From Archilochus colubris (Eukaryota; Chordata; Aves; Apodiformes; Trochilidae), in assembly GCA_023079485.1 (NCBI GenBank), contig CM041084.1, positions 130,584,792 to 130,648,791 of the forward strand: 64,000 bases of DNA. Reading direction: 5' to 3'. This document shows positions 23,846-37,045 of this stretch, one piece after another. The notes under the pieces are model-generated. The model did not search any database, was not told the DNA's origin, and saw only the letters and a program-made list of their open reading frames with translations. A program made the position numbers and the translations under genes. Position 1 is the stretch's first letter. Every line of letters starts with the position of its first letter.

Positions 23846-26423
23846 CTGTGGGTGTGGCGGGTGGGGGAGAGGTCCCGGCTGCAGGACCCGCTACGGGGAG
23901 ACCTTGGGAGTCCCCGGCCTGGGTAGCGCAGGCGGCTCCCACCAGCCGGGCGGCTGCGAATGCCTGTCCTTGGGGCTCCTGGAGCCCGCCTCGGCCCTGC
24001 GGGGGCTGCGCTGGGTTCGGTTCAGCCGAACCCTGTCCGCCTGCCTCCCGCCAATCGCTGTCCCGGTCGGACCGCGCTGGGCCGCCGCGCCCCGGGGGCT
24101 GCGGTAGCGCCTCCCCCCAGAGCCTCGTCTGTTCCCGGCAGGCCCGGCTCCCAGCCACATTCCTCTGCTCAGCCATCCCCTGGGCCCTGCCTGCCGCCGC
24201 AGCCTAAAAATAGTGTTGGTGCTCGTCCTCTGTGAGATGCGGAAGAGGGCTGAGGAGGGGCGGTAGGGAAGGGGCCGGGGGTGAGGCTGAAATGCTGTTC
24301 AGGCGGCAGAGCAGCCAGAAGGCCCCTGCAGAGGAAGGGAGGTTTAGGATGCTCGAAAGCAGAAGGAAATGGCCTGAGATGGGAGAAGCAGCATTTGTTT
24401 CAAGTTGAAAATGTGCTAGACCTTGTCTTGGTGTTCAAGGCGAGGATGTCAAAGGAAAATGTTTAGAGGCTGTGTTCACAGCACCGGTGATTTGGGAGGC
24501 ATTAACGTGCATTGCATAGAGATGTGGGCAGGTCTGGTGAAGAGGGGTAAAGGAACACTTGTAAAGGAAGGTTTTATCTTCTCTTGACATCTTAATGTTT
24601 CACAAAGGAAAGCTGAATGTCTCTGCCTTCTCAGATTATAAACCTATTAGGAAAAGGAGAAATTGAGGCAGTATCTCTGCTCAGCTGTGACATTTTGCCA
24701 CTCTGAGCAATTGTAACTAACATAAGCCTGGAGTCTTGAACAGTGCTGTGTCTGGGGCAGAACAGCAAGCAGAATTACAAGGAGTCACAAGGTGGTGGCT
24801 TGGCATTTTTCACGAGCTGAGGCTTGGTGACTATAATGTGCCATTCTGATCTGAGAGAGAGAGGAAAAGCAACAAAAAAATCCTCAGTGAACATTTCAGG
24901 GCATCATTTTCAATCATTCAAACAACATGATAGCATTACAAGGGAACTATGTAGCATATTTTTGACACCTAAATCACTGGATGCAGGTCTGGATGCGACA
25001 TCCAGGACAGTCAAACGTAAGCCTATGGTAACAAATGAAGTTATCTTTTCCCTAACATTCACATTTGCAACGATGTCCACATTAAGCTGACAGCACTGAA
25101 AATTGTAGCTGGGTAGTGCAATCCACATTGCATTAAAAAGATACTTGTAGTAGGCTCTGAACATCACAGAAATAGGCAACTATAAAAATAACACTGGAAG
25201 TGCATGTGTTTGTAGGGCAATGTGGAGACATGAGCATTTTAGGGGTTGTGCTTGTAAGCAGGTGGCTTTCAGAAGGAGGTTTTATGTTGATTGGAGAGAA
25301 GATTGCTGAGTGAAAAAGTAGCCTCTTTCCTGGCTGATGCTATTTTAGGAAGACTGCTGTTCTCTGATGTGGAACTGGAGACTGTTTTCAAGGGTCATGT
25401 CCCCGTACTAGGGTGCTGCTATGCACCTGGCTTGACAAGAATGTCAAATAAACCAGATTTCTTGAATGCACTTTGAGCTCTAGTTGGTTTTCCAAACCTG
25501 TTTCTGCTCTTGGGGGAACAGAGGACCTTCTTGCAGGACAGGGAACCACAGCTTTCCCTCTGGCTGCTTTGTCCTATGTCCCTTCATGCTGTAGATCTTG
25601 GTTACTGCCTTGGTCCCTGTATTGCCCAGATCATGACTTTGCAATTTAGATGCTTCCAAAGAGACTGTTAGGAAACAAAAACTAGGAAACAAAAAACCCA
25701 GTGTGAAAGAAGAATATGAGTCCCCGTAGTTGGGATTTCTACTATGAAGAGAATAAGGAAAATTTCCCATTCATTCTAAATAATCTTTCAAAGTTTATTC
25801 CCTACATGGAACTCATTTGTCACACCAAAGGGGATATTTCTCTGCACGTATGCAGGTTAGCAGAGGGACCCAGGGTGGATATGGTGAGCTGGCCAGAAGG
25901 CCAGGCTGGGCTGTGTGCTGGATGCTTTGCATAGCTCTGACAAAATGAACCCGTCGTAATTGCAGTTTATCTGGCTCATGGACTTCCTCTGCTTTGTGTT
26001 ACTCCCATATGAGGTGAAGCAAGCCAGAGTGTTTGAATGAAACTAGAAATAGAAATTAAAATGAAAAACAAATGCAAGCTTTAGATGGGATTTTATAAGT
26101 TGCTAGAAATATACAGCAGGTTTTTTTCTGCTTGCTTTTTAATTGTTGTTTGCTAATTTAAAAGCAACTCATAAACCCCACAGTTATTACTGAGTATTCT
26201 GCATTTCAATAGAGGGAAAATCAAGGGTGCCTCTCAGCAGTTAAGGGCAGGCCAAATGCAAAGAGTTTGTTCTTATCCCCAAGCCAAGCCTTACAAAAAT
26301 GTTTCAGGGGTTACAATTCACTGAAATCTATAGCAGCTTCATACACATAGAAAAAACAGCTACATATGGGTATGGATAAGGCATTTTAGCTCTTATGGAG
26401 CCCTAGAAATATCTCTTAATTAA

Positions 26424-26523
26424 GAAAACAAAACAAAACCAATAACCCAAAACACGAACAAAAACCACAAACAAAACAAACAAACAAAATAAAACAAAAA
26501 CTCAAACCAAAACAAAAAACCCC
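26424..26523. repeat. (CAAAA)n-like A/C-rich tract
   Basis: About 100 bp of CAAA/CAAAA units, with almost no G or T on the plus strand. Confidence 0.88.
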
Positions 26524-28083
26524 AGACTTGTTCTCAGTATGACACAGTTGATGAGAACCAAGGCTCCAGTTCAGGGACAAGCATGAATGTGGTGAGCAAC
26601 GTGATCAGGAAAAGCATAATGTCAGTTTACTCAGGACAAAAGCAGCAAAGGAAACTGGAAGGAGCAATGCTGTAAAGCAGGATTATTTGGTGGTTTTGTT
26701 TTTTTCCTAAACAGTCTTGACTGTTCATTAATCTGATGCTTATTTCTAATTTCTTTGGATTCCAGCCCCTCCATCATTTTCTGTGCAATTTCTGTCATTA
26801 GATCAAACTTCTTGCTCTGCTTATCAGCAACTTGTTGGCACTTGAGTTTTGCTGCCGGTCACTTGGAGCTATCTGACTGTGTGCCCAGCACAGTCCCCTG
26901 CTAGGAACCAGCTGACGTTTTGACGTGTTATTAAAACCATTTTGAAAGCAGCTGTTCTGAGGTGCAGGGCAGGTTTGCTCACAGCAGCATAGGTGGGGCT
27001 GCATCTCCCTCCTGAATCAACTCCTGTGCACCTGCCAGGGCCTCCCACTGCTCTTCCCAACCACGCTCGCTGCCTGCGTCTTTCTCCTGCTCGTTTGCTT
27101 GCGTGCTTTCCATTGATCCACTGACACATCAATGAAACATCATCTCACTGACTAAATGCTGGCTTACACCCAGCACTGCCCTTTGCTACTCACCTACAAG
27201 GAGCAGACAAGCCCATATCCCGTGCCTGGCTATTGAGTGATTCTACTTGGTGTGTGCCCCCATGGCCCCCTGGTATGTCTGAACATGTGTAGGAAAGGGA
27301 AGGGGATGTGCCCTGAGCCCTGCAGGTGACAGAGATCTTCTCAATAAATTTTGTAGATGCAGACAGATGATGACAAGAATGCAGGAGAAACTGGCTCTGC
27401 AGCCAGAGGTTGTAAGAAACAGGCTTTGGGGCTAATGTCCTTTGAAAGGGTACTCAAAGCTGATCAGAGACAGTATTGCTGAATTTCAGGGATGGGGTGA
27501 CATGGTTGCAGGCAGAACCCCAGACAGGCTGGATTCCTCTGCAGTAGGTATTGTTTTATATAAAGCATCATGCATCAGTACTTAACCTGACTTGGGGGCC
27601 TGACAGGGTAGAGTTTAGCTCATTTACCCTTTCTCTGCCTTGGGGACTTCTACCCCCTCCCTCCCCCGTGTGTTCACATACCATTCTTTTTCCTGTGAAT
27701 GCAGTTTTCACAACCACAGCTCCAGCTCTCATACACTCAGTTTGTGCCTCCCTAACACAACATTAAATCCTGTCCCTCTGCTGACCCTGGTTGCTGTGTG
27801 CTACTTTCTACAGCTGTGGTGTTGGCACCTCCTGGTCTTGCCCTGTATGGCTATTGTAGCAAACACAGAAAACAGTGAGACCTTTAATCACATATTTGGT
27901 TCACAGATTCCATAGATTCTTAGCTCTCCGCTGGCATGAGATAATATCAAATCATGATACTGCAGAAAGAAATCCTTGAAGGCACCTGATGGTATGACCC
28001 TTTCTGCATGTTTCTGTAGAACTAGGCATTTTGTAGTGTACAGTGTGCTGATCAGCAAGGTTTAAAAAGGGAAGAAGAAGGGG

Positions 28084-28101
28084 AAAAAAAAAAAAAAAAA
28101 A
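28084..28101. repeat. Homopolymer A18
   Basis: Eighteen A followed by a GAAGA-rich purine stretch. Confidence 0.88.
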
Positions 28102-29988
28102 GAAGAGTGAAGAAAATGAGAAGGAGAGCCAAAGAACACACTCTGTTTTGGAAGGAAGCTGGCACAGCAGTGCAGCTCTCTTGGCAGGGTACCTCAGGCT
28201 TGCGATACCCTTCCACATGAGCTTTGAAGGCCCAGCCCCTTTAGTAGCAATGCAGCATCTTTTCCTGGTTTGCTTGCTGCCTTTCTCAATAGTTTCTTTG
28301 TTTCAGGGACACCTGATGGGTGACATCCTCCAGGACAAGGACAACCTCAGGTGATGGCTGCCATACTGCCAGCATCCCTGTAGTCCTCAGTGCAGTCATG
28401 CTTGCGGCAGCAGACCTCAGAGTGACGTAAATAAGAGGACATTATCCTTCCTATCAGGACAGCTCCCCTTCTTCCATACCTCCAGCGAGCTGGCAGCCTG
28501 TCAGGCATTTGTTAACCTTTTCCAAAAGTTGATACCACAATCAATTTTACATCACCCCTATCATGGGCCCAGGATCCTATGCAATGAGGCAGCCTATAGT
28601 AATATTTCTACCATTGAGCTTTAAATTAGGACAGAGAAGAGTGTCCCAAAAGCTGCTGGTAGGTTTTGTTGTTGTGTTGGTTTACTTTTGCTGGCACAGA
28701 GACTACAACGAGTTGTCCTTTCTCTTTTTTTCTTATTTTTCTGTCCAATAGCTCCTGACCCTTTGCAGCAAGCATGGACAGTGCTGCTTCACTGAACATT
28801 CCTTCCCACCAGAAGTGCAAAAAAACATTCAAGGGAAGATGTGACACAGAGCTGCCCATATCTGTCCCCCACACTCTGAGAGACAAAAAAAAGAGAGCTT
28901 GAGGAAAAGGCACATTAAGAATGACAGAGGGGGAGGCAGTGAGAAGCTCGGAGATGCAGTTCCTCAAAGGCTGGCAAAGCATATGGACCACTTGGAGAGC
29001 ACGGGTGAAGATTGCATTGTGACCTCTAAGTGTTTTAGTATTCATCTCTTCTTTTAAATTAATTTTGTTGGATGTGACTTTTGCTAAAAACAAGGGGCAA
29101 ATGTCTTTCTCAGCATGTTATAACTTTTTTGACCAACCCACACAGACAAACTGGAGACCTTGAGAACACACACTTCCATTCCTTATAAACAACTTAAAAT
29201 AGATTTTAGCTTTGCACAGCCTTACGTACAGTTACTATTTTTAAATGCACACCAATTAATCTGATGCATTCATTCTCTTTTTTTTTGTGTTCCCTCCATT
29301 CATGCTTTTGAGTCTTATACATGTTCAGGTCCTTGCCTTATAATGAAAACCACGTGCATTTTAATTAATATGGAATACTAAGATTTCCATCGTCTCCATC
29401 AATATAGTTAAATATACGCATGAAGTATTAAAAATCATCACACTGTGTCATGTGTATATAAAAATGTTCAGCAATTGTGATTAAAACCTCAGAAAAATGC
29501 CAGCATTGTTGACAACTTCCTTGAGTCTCGAGGAGGGCAATACATCCCTCAGTCTGTGCTTCCAAGTGGCACATCCCAGAGATACCTTTCTGGTGAGGTG
29601 GCTGAAAGCATCCACCAGCACTGCTGGCTTCTTCCCACAGCCCATCTGCAAGACTCCACCCTTCAGCTAACAAACATTTTGGTAGCTGCTTATTGTACCT
29701 TGCAGAAGGGGCAATTGCTTCTCATCCACAGCCAACCTCTCCCTCTGTCCTTCAGTCATCCACATGCAGATTTCATTGCTATTCTGGATCTGCTAAGGCC
29801 AGGGTGGGAAGCTCTTTCTGCTCTCCAAATAGCATGTAAAATCCTGCTGGACAAGGAAGCAGAGGCCAAGGGTACATCCCTGAATGACACATCCCAGAAG
29901 AAGCACAGAGAGTCAACACACAGGAAAAGGCTCTGCAGCTGCAGGGCATTCCCCATGGAAGGAAGGCAGCCTTGGACATCCCAAAGTG

Positions 29989-30016
<28 letters not shown>
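29989..30016. repeat. (AC)14 microsatellite
   Basis: Uninterrupted AC dinucleotide repeat of 28 bp. Confidence 0.95.
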
Positions 30017-30019
<3 letters not shown>

Positions 30020-33000
30020 TGCTCTTCCCAGGTTTGCAGTGCTGGCTGAGCCCCAGCAGTCTGCTGCTTCAGGAAGAGATCAGTGAGAAACATCTTCTGG
30101 GTTTCAACTTTTTCCTTTTCAGATGCCCTGTTACATTCACTGAAGTCACTGCATCACTAAAAGGCAGAAATACAAAGAGCCTGCTGCAAGCTGAGCTCTG
30201 AGGACTGCTTTGCTGGTCAGTGTTTCCTGCCAGCTGGTGACAGTGCTTTGAACACACAAGACCTAATTCACAAACACTGGTGGATAAACAGGGCCTGGCA
30301 AGAGATTTCAGGGAAATGCTTTAGTTGCACCACACCACTGGATCCCATTGCTTTCTGCAAAAGCTTCCAGAGTGCTGCAGCAGAGCGATGCGCTGTGGGA
30401 TGTGGGAGCAGAACAGAAAGCACATTTCTGGAAGCAGCCAGCTATGCCAAAAGACTGCAGCTAAGTGGAGGCAAAAGACATTACTTGCAGGGCAGTGAGG
30501 TGGAATGTACATGCTGATTGTCAGAATTAGTGCAGCTGAGTGACTGTTGGATATACGAAGCCCACAGACATGTCCCAGGAGCTGCTTGTAAGTTTATACT
30601 TAAGACAGAATACCATGGGATTCCTTTTCCTGCTGTATGGCTGAGCAGCACAGGCAGAGGGCTGCATTTTTTACTCTATTCTTTAACCTGGATATTGCTT
30701 AGGAACTGCAGGATAAAACCAAGGAGAATGAATTACGATTCTGTGAAAATGCTCTAATCAGGCACATCTCTAATCAGGCAAGACACTTACAGGATAAGAA
30801 TAACATTTAAAGGAGAGTCCCATAGCTGAAAAGAACCAAAAGCTGGCTATGAGGTAACATTAGGTACAGATTTTGCACAGTAGTATTTACTAGGCCAGAA
30901 AAAAGTAAAGCTCTCCTTTAAACAACCTGACTTTTCATTTTAATCAGACTGCTGGTCTGTAAAGCTAATTTCAAAATCTGTGCTCTTGTAACTTGGCTAA
31001 AAAATTATAATGAATTAAAGTGGAGATGCCTGGTACTGAAGGCCTGTCTGTCCCAGTGTCTTTTAGAATGCTTCCATGGCAAAAAAAAAGGCCAGGTGAG
31101 AAAAAAAAGGCCTGTCCATGCTTACACAGGAAGGCAGCTTAAAAACCTGCATGCTGAACTCACTTCCATTTCCCAAACCAAGTCTGCTGTGCCTTACCAT
31201 CCTGCACCTGAGCCTTCCTTCTCCTGCATCTCCAGTGTACCCTTATCCAAACCAGCTGTCCTGGACTCTTCCAGCCTCTGTTCCTCGTGTCCCAGCCTGA
31301 GCCCTTGCACAATTCACCCATTCCCTATTTAAAAATGTATACCTTCAAGCAAGATAAATTTAGGCTGGAAATGATCTACAGGCTTGTTGCTTCTGTATTT
31401 TTCACTGGTACTGTAGAGTTCTTTGGTGAGATAAATGTTTCCTCAGCTATTTTAAACCAGGATCAGATCCTTTCTTTTTGTATCTTTCTCTCCGATAAAA
31501 CATGGAGGTCGAGCTTATATTGAATAGTGCTTTGCTGAGAACAGGTCCTTGTGTGACCAACACCAGTAAAAAGGCTGGCACTGAGGATAGGTTCCCATTT
31601 ACAATTGTTTTTTAAAATTCTATGTAGTCAGATCCCAGTCTGTTCCCATGGTTTCCGTAAGTCTGTATAAACAGGACACCTGTAATTCTCTCCTGGGTTT
31701 CTGAGACTGTGCTGTGGACATGCAGGACTTGGGTGGACATACAGTGCAGACTCAACTTGCCCCCCAGTGTGACCATGGTCAGATCTCACTGGTGTCCAGC
31801 AGTCCTGTTGGAGCCACTGTTCTGACTGCTTTCCTGGGTGCTCAGATATCCTGAGGATCTTCCCCAGATCTTTCTCTGGATGTCCCTTTCCATATGCCAG
31901 GAAAAGTTTCCACAAAGAAAACAGGAAAGCCTGATGTTCACTGAAGACTGTAGAGACCCTGACACCACCTTTGAGTTGGGAGCCTCCATCAGTACCCAGG
32001 TGCAGCTGTGCACATAGAGCAGGCTGATGGAAGGGCTTAGGCTGATGTAGCTCCTCTGCAGCTCAAATCTCCTCTTCCTCATCACTCTGCCAGCACAGAG
32101 CCTGTACTCTCCTCACAGGCAGTGTGGCTCCTAACTCTGCTAATTAGACCTCAGCTTGGGTCAGAAAATGACCTTTGTGCTCCAGGCAGCTTGAAAGCCT
32201 GTGGCTCTCCTGGCTCAGAGAGGTGCTATGGAGGGTGAGGTGCTTGAGCAAACAGTGATGATAAGGGAAAGAACATATAGCTTTGCTGGCTCAGCACTGG
32301 AGGTGGTTTTCTACCACACCCACCTGCAAAGAAGGAAGAACTATTTGTGTTGGGAAAGAGGAGAAGATGGGAGGAAACACCCTTGAGCTTAGCACAGCCC
32401 AGGCAAGAAAAAAGTGTTTGGTCAGGTCTCTGTGAATTTTATTCAGGGCTGTTGTGGAGAATTTTATGACAATGCTGAAGAATCAGTGAAAGGCAGAGTG
32501 GACTGGCTCACTGTTCATCTCTGGTTTTATGATCCCGTGGAGTGCACCTGCTTCAGATGTTGGATCTGCTGCCCTCAGCTGTCTCATAAGAGGACTTCTC
32601 CATTCTTAAGTCTCAGTGGTGGCATTAGATGTGTCTGTAGTCTTTCTGGGGCACGCTGCACAACACACAGAGGCCCTGACACATCAGTATCCTGCCCTGG
32701 GCAAAGGCGTCGTGGCTGTGGAAACCTGTGATCACTTCAGCTGACAACTTTCTCAGTTCACAGTATTTGTACTCAGCAGTGAAGGCTAACAGATAATGGC
32801 ACAGGGGTATTAAACTGGCCAGCATACCCATATGTTGTGTTTTATTGAATCTGAGTGAATTCTGAAGAGTTTTAGGTGGGATTTACTGGAGCAAAAATGA
32901 TAAACCAACTTGATCACACAGTAGAAAGCCTGGTTTCTCCTGAGTACCTGCAGCTCTTCTGCTGCTCATGATGAGGGAGGCATCAGATTGTGGCATTAAG

Positions 33001-33552
33001 GTTATTTGCCTGGTACAGTCTAGAAATGGCCTGTCTGACCAAAAGCGTCAGGTGGAAAGACCTCACGATCCTATTAATTGGACCACAAAGGGGAAGCGGC
33101 TGTTCCACTGTTCTGTGACAGAAAGATCATGGCAATGATATCCACTACAATAGTGGTGATCCTAAAAAAGTATCCAATATCCATTCTTCAAAGAAAGGGC
33201 TGAGTCCAGGCGGGACAAACCTGGTATTAGCAAACATGTTCCAGTCTGCTAGGAAAGTCTCCACCAGAGACATGGCAGAGCCTGGAGAAGTTAAACCCTG
33301 ACCCCTTTGGGGTGGCTGCTCTCCAGTAACATCTACACCACTTCTGCTCTGCAGTCACTGGCTGCAAGTGGGGCTGGCAGCTATCGGGTGGCACATGTCA
33401 CAGTGGAGCCTTAGCCAGCCCTGGTCTGAATAAGGACAGGAGGATCATGACAGCTGATGCCAGCTATGAATAACATGATTGCTTAACATCTAAGCAAGAT
33501 GGGACTAAGAGTTTCTGAACTTTGATTTGCTCACAAGGCATCCTAAGAGGGA

Positions 33553-33582
33553 AACCTTAGGATTAAGGTTAAGAAACCTTAA
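33553..33582. other. Two overlapping, mutually exclusive hairpins
   Basis: AACCTTA (33553-33559) pairs with TAAGGTT (33564-33570). The same middle arm, TTAAGGTT (33563-33570), can instead pair with AACCTTAA (33575-33582). Both have 4-nt loops. Function unknown; short AT-rich stems may be chance. Confidence 0.4.
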
Positions 33583-36500
33583 TACTATGGGCTGCATTGC
33601 TCACTGGCACTAACATGCACAGCTCCATTCTGCTTTAGGTGCACGACAAATGCTCAAGCACCAGCTGTGCTTGGCTACCTCTTTGGTGAAGTCTTATGTA
33701 TGATATAGAGATACTGGGAGAAATCCAGGCCACCTCTGCTGATTTGAATGCTGTTGCCTGCATTTGAATCTTTCCAGAAGGCACACAAGTGAATTTTAAA
33801 GAGGTGCAGTTGTTCATTTGCAGCTTGCACATGGTATGAGAATGCAGTACCCAGCCCTCAGCTCCTCACTTGCAGGACGTGTTGCAGCTCTTGACAGCTG
33901 ATTGCTGCTTTTTCCTGCCAGCTTCTCTTCATGGTCTGTTAGCTGCTGTTTTGGAAATCAAACGTGGTCCTTGGCATATATTCAACTATATAGTCCAATT
34001 TATTTCTAGCACAACATCTGCTGGTGTTGCCTCTGCAGTACGTTGGCTCTGTGTAAGCTGACTAACTCAGAAGTAGCTCTGATTTCTTTCCTGTTGCCAA
34101 CAGACAGAGGCAGCAATTAAGCTGATGACTGCATTTTTGAGGGCTTTTTCTTCAGAAGGAGTGATATTACCCTGCACTTGGTCTCCAGCAGTCTGTCCTC
34201 TCGAGGAGAGCCTTTATGAGTGCTGGGGACACTTCTGCCTCAGAAATGGAAAAGCTCAGCTGAGCGCAGGGCTCCCAGCTTTGCCAGGGCTCTGCTTCTG
34301 CCTCAGATCTCACCTGGCTTTAAATTCTTTCCATTGACTTTATCTTAACCTTCCTGTTCCGTACACAATGTTATCAGAGCTACTTGGGCTTTACTGGCAC
34401 ATCTCCCATTTAGTAGTTACATTTTGTTGACAGGACCAGACTGGTTGAGGTAAAATAGACTTACTCAGAACAGTTAGCAATATGCACACAGTTGGTCTGA
34501 CCATGTATTCTTCTTCAGCATTTTCCCGTGGAAAGGAGTCATATGCAAACATTCAGTCTGTCCCACTAGCTGTTTTGGGCCCACTGGCTGATTACAGTCA
34601 AAATCTGAGGGAGCAGTGAGTTAATCAGCAGAGGCAGCCGTCTGTGCACAGAGCATCCTCCCCAGGCCCTGAGAGCCGCACTGCGGGTTTTGCTCTCAGA
34701 CACCATAGAATCCACGCAGAGAAGACATTACATCCCACCTCTACAAATTTTAGTGGGACTTTGTGTCGTGCTGGACACCAGAGAATCCAACTATAAATCC
34801 ATGGGAAAACATGGATTAGCTGTGCTCCTCAACTCCTTTTTAACTTTTTTTGGAATAAGGTGTTCTATTCCAACTAGGAGCACTGGCACTACATCCAAAG
34901 AATTTCTCAGATGAAAATAACCTTACAGCCTTATTTTTGCTGGAGATATCTGCATTAGCCCAAAACTGCAGTACAAGGGAGATAGATGAGGATCATCAGC
35001 AAACAATGGCAATATTAATTGCACAGTGATGCTGTAAGAGTACTAAGCTCTGTAGTGATAGAAAAGCACCAGGAAGGACTAATGGTTTCCAAAGGCAGAA
35101 CAACATAATTCAGTACCCAGAGAGCACAATGGAAGGTGCTGCATGCTTGTGCTAGAGCTGCAAGAAGCACCACAGGTTCCTGAGGAGGTGGTGTGAAACT
35201 GCTGGTGTGGGAGCTTTGTGGAGATTTAAGGGAATATAGAGCAGAAATAACACAATAGCCTTGTAGCAAAAGGATCCCCTTCCTCAAGCACTTTCTGCAG
35301 GTTTTGTGAGAAGGGCAGGGACTGAAGGGCAAGCTGGTGAGCACCAAGTATTGTGAGGTTGTTTCCTGGGGTTCCAGAGCAGGGGCAGCTCCTCCAGCTT
35401 CCAGCCAGCAAAACTCCTTGGGTAATGGGCAGTGAGCCTTGTTCCTCAGAGCAGTGATGGCAGGGAAGGTACCTAGTCCACAGGCAGCCTAGTTAAGATC
35501 TACCACCAAGACAGCCTGAACTGACCTCACCCACTTTTATCTAGGAAATACAGCACATGACTCCAGCCCAGCAGCAGTGTCTGCAGGAGTGAGGGGCAGA
35601 CTGAATAAAAGTGGGTTTCCCCAGACTTTGTGCTTTGTGGTTGGGTGCAATGGCATCAGCTCTAATCACAGCCTCCCCTTTGGGGCACACACAGGGCTGC
35701 ACCAGGCAGCAGGAACACAGAGGGGCTTTTGCACAGGTTCTCTGCTGTCTGAGATATGTTGTTGACCTCCCTCCTCCTACCAAGCGGGGGAATTAAGCAG
35801 ATTATTCTTCTGTTTTCTCTGGTCTTTTTCTGAAAAATAGTAGAGCCATATTGCTGAGCTATCACATTAGGCAGAGTGGTGTCTTGCACCTGTGGTTTAA
35901 AAGTCCTTTGCAGTACATGATGAGCCAGAGTGCATGAGCTTCCTTTCCTTCAGCAGATAGTCCCAGTGGAAGGAGGACATGCTGAAAGCCCAGTAAAGGG
36001 CCACCCAGGAGTTAACATATGTGTTGGACCCTTCTACTTGAAGCACAGTTCTGCCAGGAAGCAAATCCGCCAAGTACATGGCTACAGGGGATGCCTTTCA
36101 CTAATGCTACCACTGTGTCTTCTCTGATAAGGGAGCACAGAGCTGTGGTCTGTGTGGGTAAATTGTACTCTGGGATTCCCCCAGAAGCTTCACTAGGACC
36201 CAGCATTGATGGAGCTTGAGAGAATGATTGCTGATTCCTGAACAAGTTAATGTACTGCTTTCCTTCAGGATATTAATATGCATTAGACTGAAGATCTAAA
36301 CAAGCTTAATATTTTTAACTCATTACCACCAGGTATAAATCTTGTCAATAAAAAAGTCAATAAACATACAGGCCAGGTGGGCTTGGTAGGGAGCTAGTTT
36401 GATGAAGTACCAGTCTGGATTGCAACAGAGCTGTGGGTGAGCATCTTCTTGGCAATCATCACTTCACAAGGAGGCATAAAATAATTCTGTCATTTGCTTT

Positions 36501-37012
36501 ACCTCATTGAAATACACAGTGCTAAAAGAGCACTAAGGCATGCACCTTATTTTCTGCACTTCTCTTGATTGTTTTCAGTGTATAGAAAAAATGGTAGTAG
36601 TAGTTTATCCCTTTCTCCTCTGGAAAAAATTCATATGCTTCAGTCCTTCAGTGGGGTTTTCTCTTGCCTTCCTTTTCAAAATTCAAAGCCCCATCTCTGA
36701 GGAGAAGCACACCGAGCAGGCTGTGCCTGCAGTGACTCCCGCTTCCTTCTGCCACCTCACGGGCTGCACGGGTAGCTTGGCTGGCATGACATACGTGGCT
36801 CCCCCACCACATTTAATGAAAGAGCCCATGATAACAGGAAACATTACATGTCATAACTGCTGGGCATGTCCTGACACTTCTGAAAGGAGTTTCCTCCCTC
36901 CTTGTGTCAGAGCTGTCGTAACCAGAGGCACCTCTCAAAGCGGTGACGACATCTTGAGTGGTTTAACCTTGTTATTGCAGCAGAAGATGAGAGGCTCACC
37001 TCTATTATTACT

Positions 37013-37045
37013 GGTTTGTTTGCTTGTTTGTTTGTCTGTTTGCTT
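37013..37045. repeat. (TTTG)n microsatellite, imperfect
   Basis: TTTG units with two substitutions. Confidence 0.88.

Larger units (their letters stand above)
23040..24260. promoter_or_regulatory. ZNF706: CpG island promoter of ZNF706
   Basis: This stretch of about 1.2 kb is very GC-rich and dense in CpG, in contrast to the AT-rich, CpG-poor sequence on both sides. It sits about 3 kb upstream of the ZNF706 start codon, where the first exon must be. It holds an NRF1 palindrome, an inverted CCAAT box next to a YY1-like core, a D-box-like palindrome and a G-quadruplex motif. Long open frames on both strands here (up to about 337 codons) come from the lack of AT-rich stop codons and are not genes. 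Divergent transcription to the right is possible but I see no coding exon there. Confidence 0.9.

Noticed and set aside
23063..24176. Very long open frames on both strands (287 codons plus, 337 codons minus)
   Set aside because: They lie wholly in the ZNF706 CpG island, overlap each other in several frames, and read as Pro/Gly/Arg/Ala-rich sequence typical of GC-rich DNA without stop codons; no known domain.
31628..32085. Minus-strand frames of 95-99 codons and a similar frame at 41638-42006
   Set aside because: Checked as possible retroposon or retroviral remnants; no reverse transcriptase, protease or other motif is visible.
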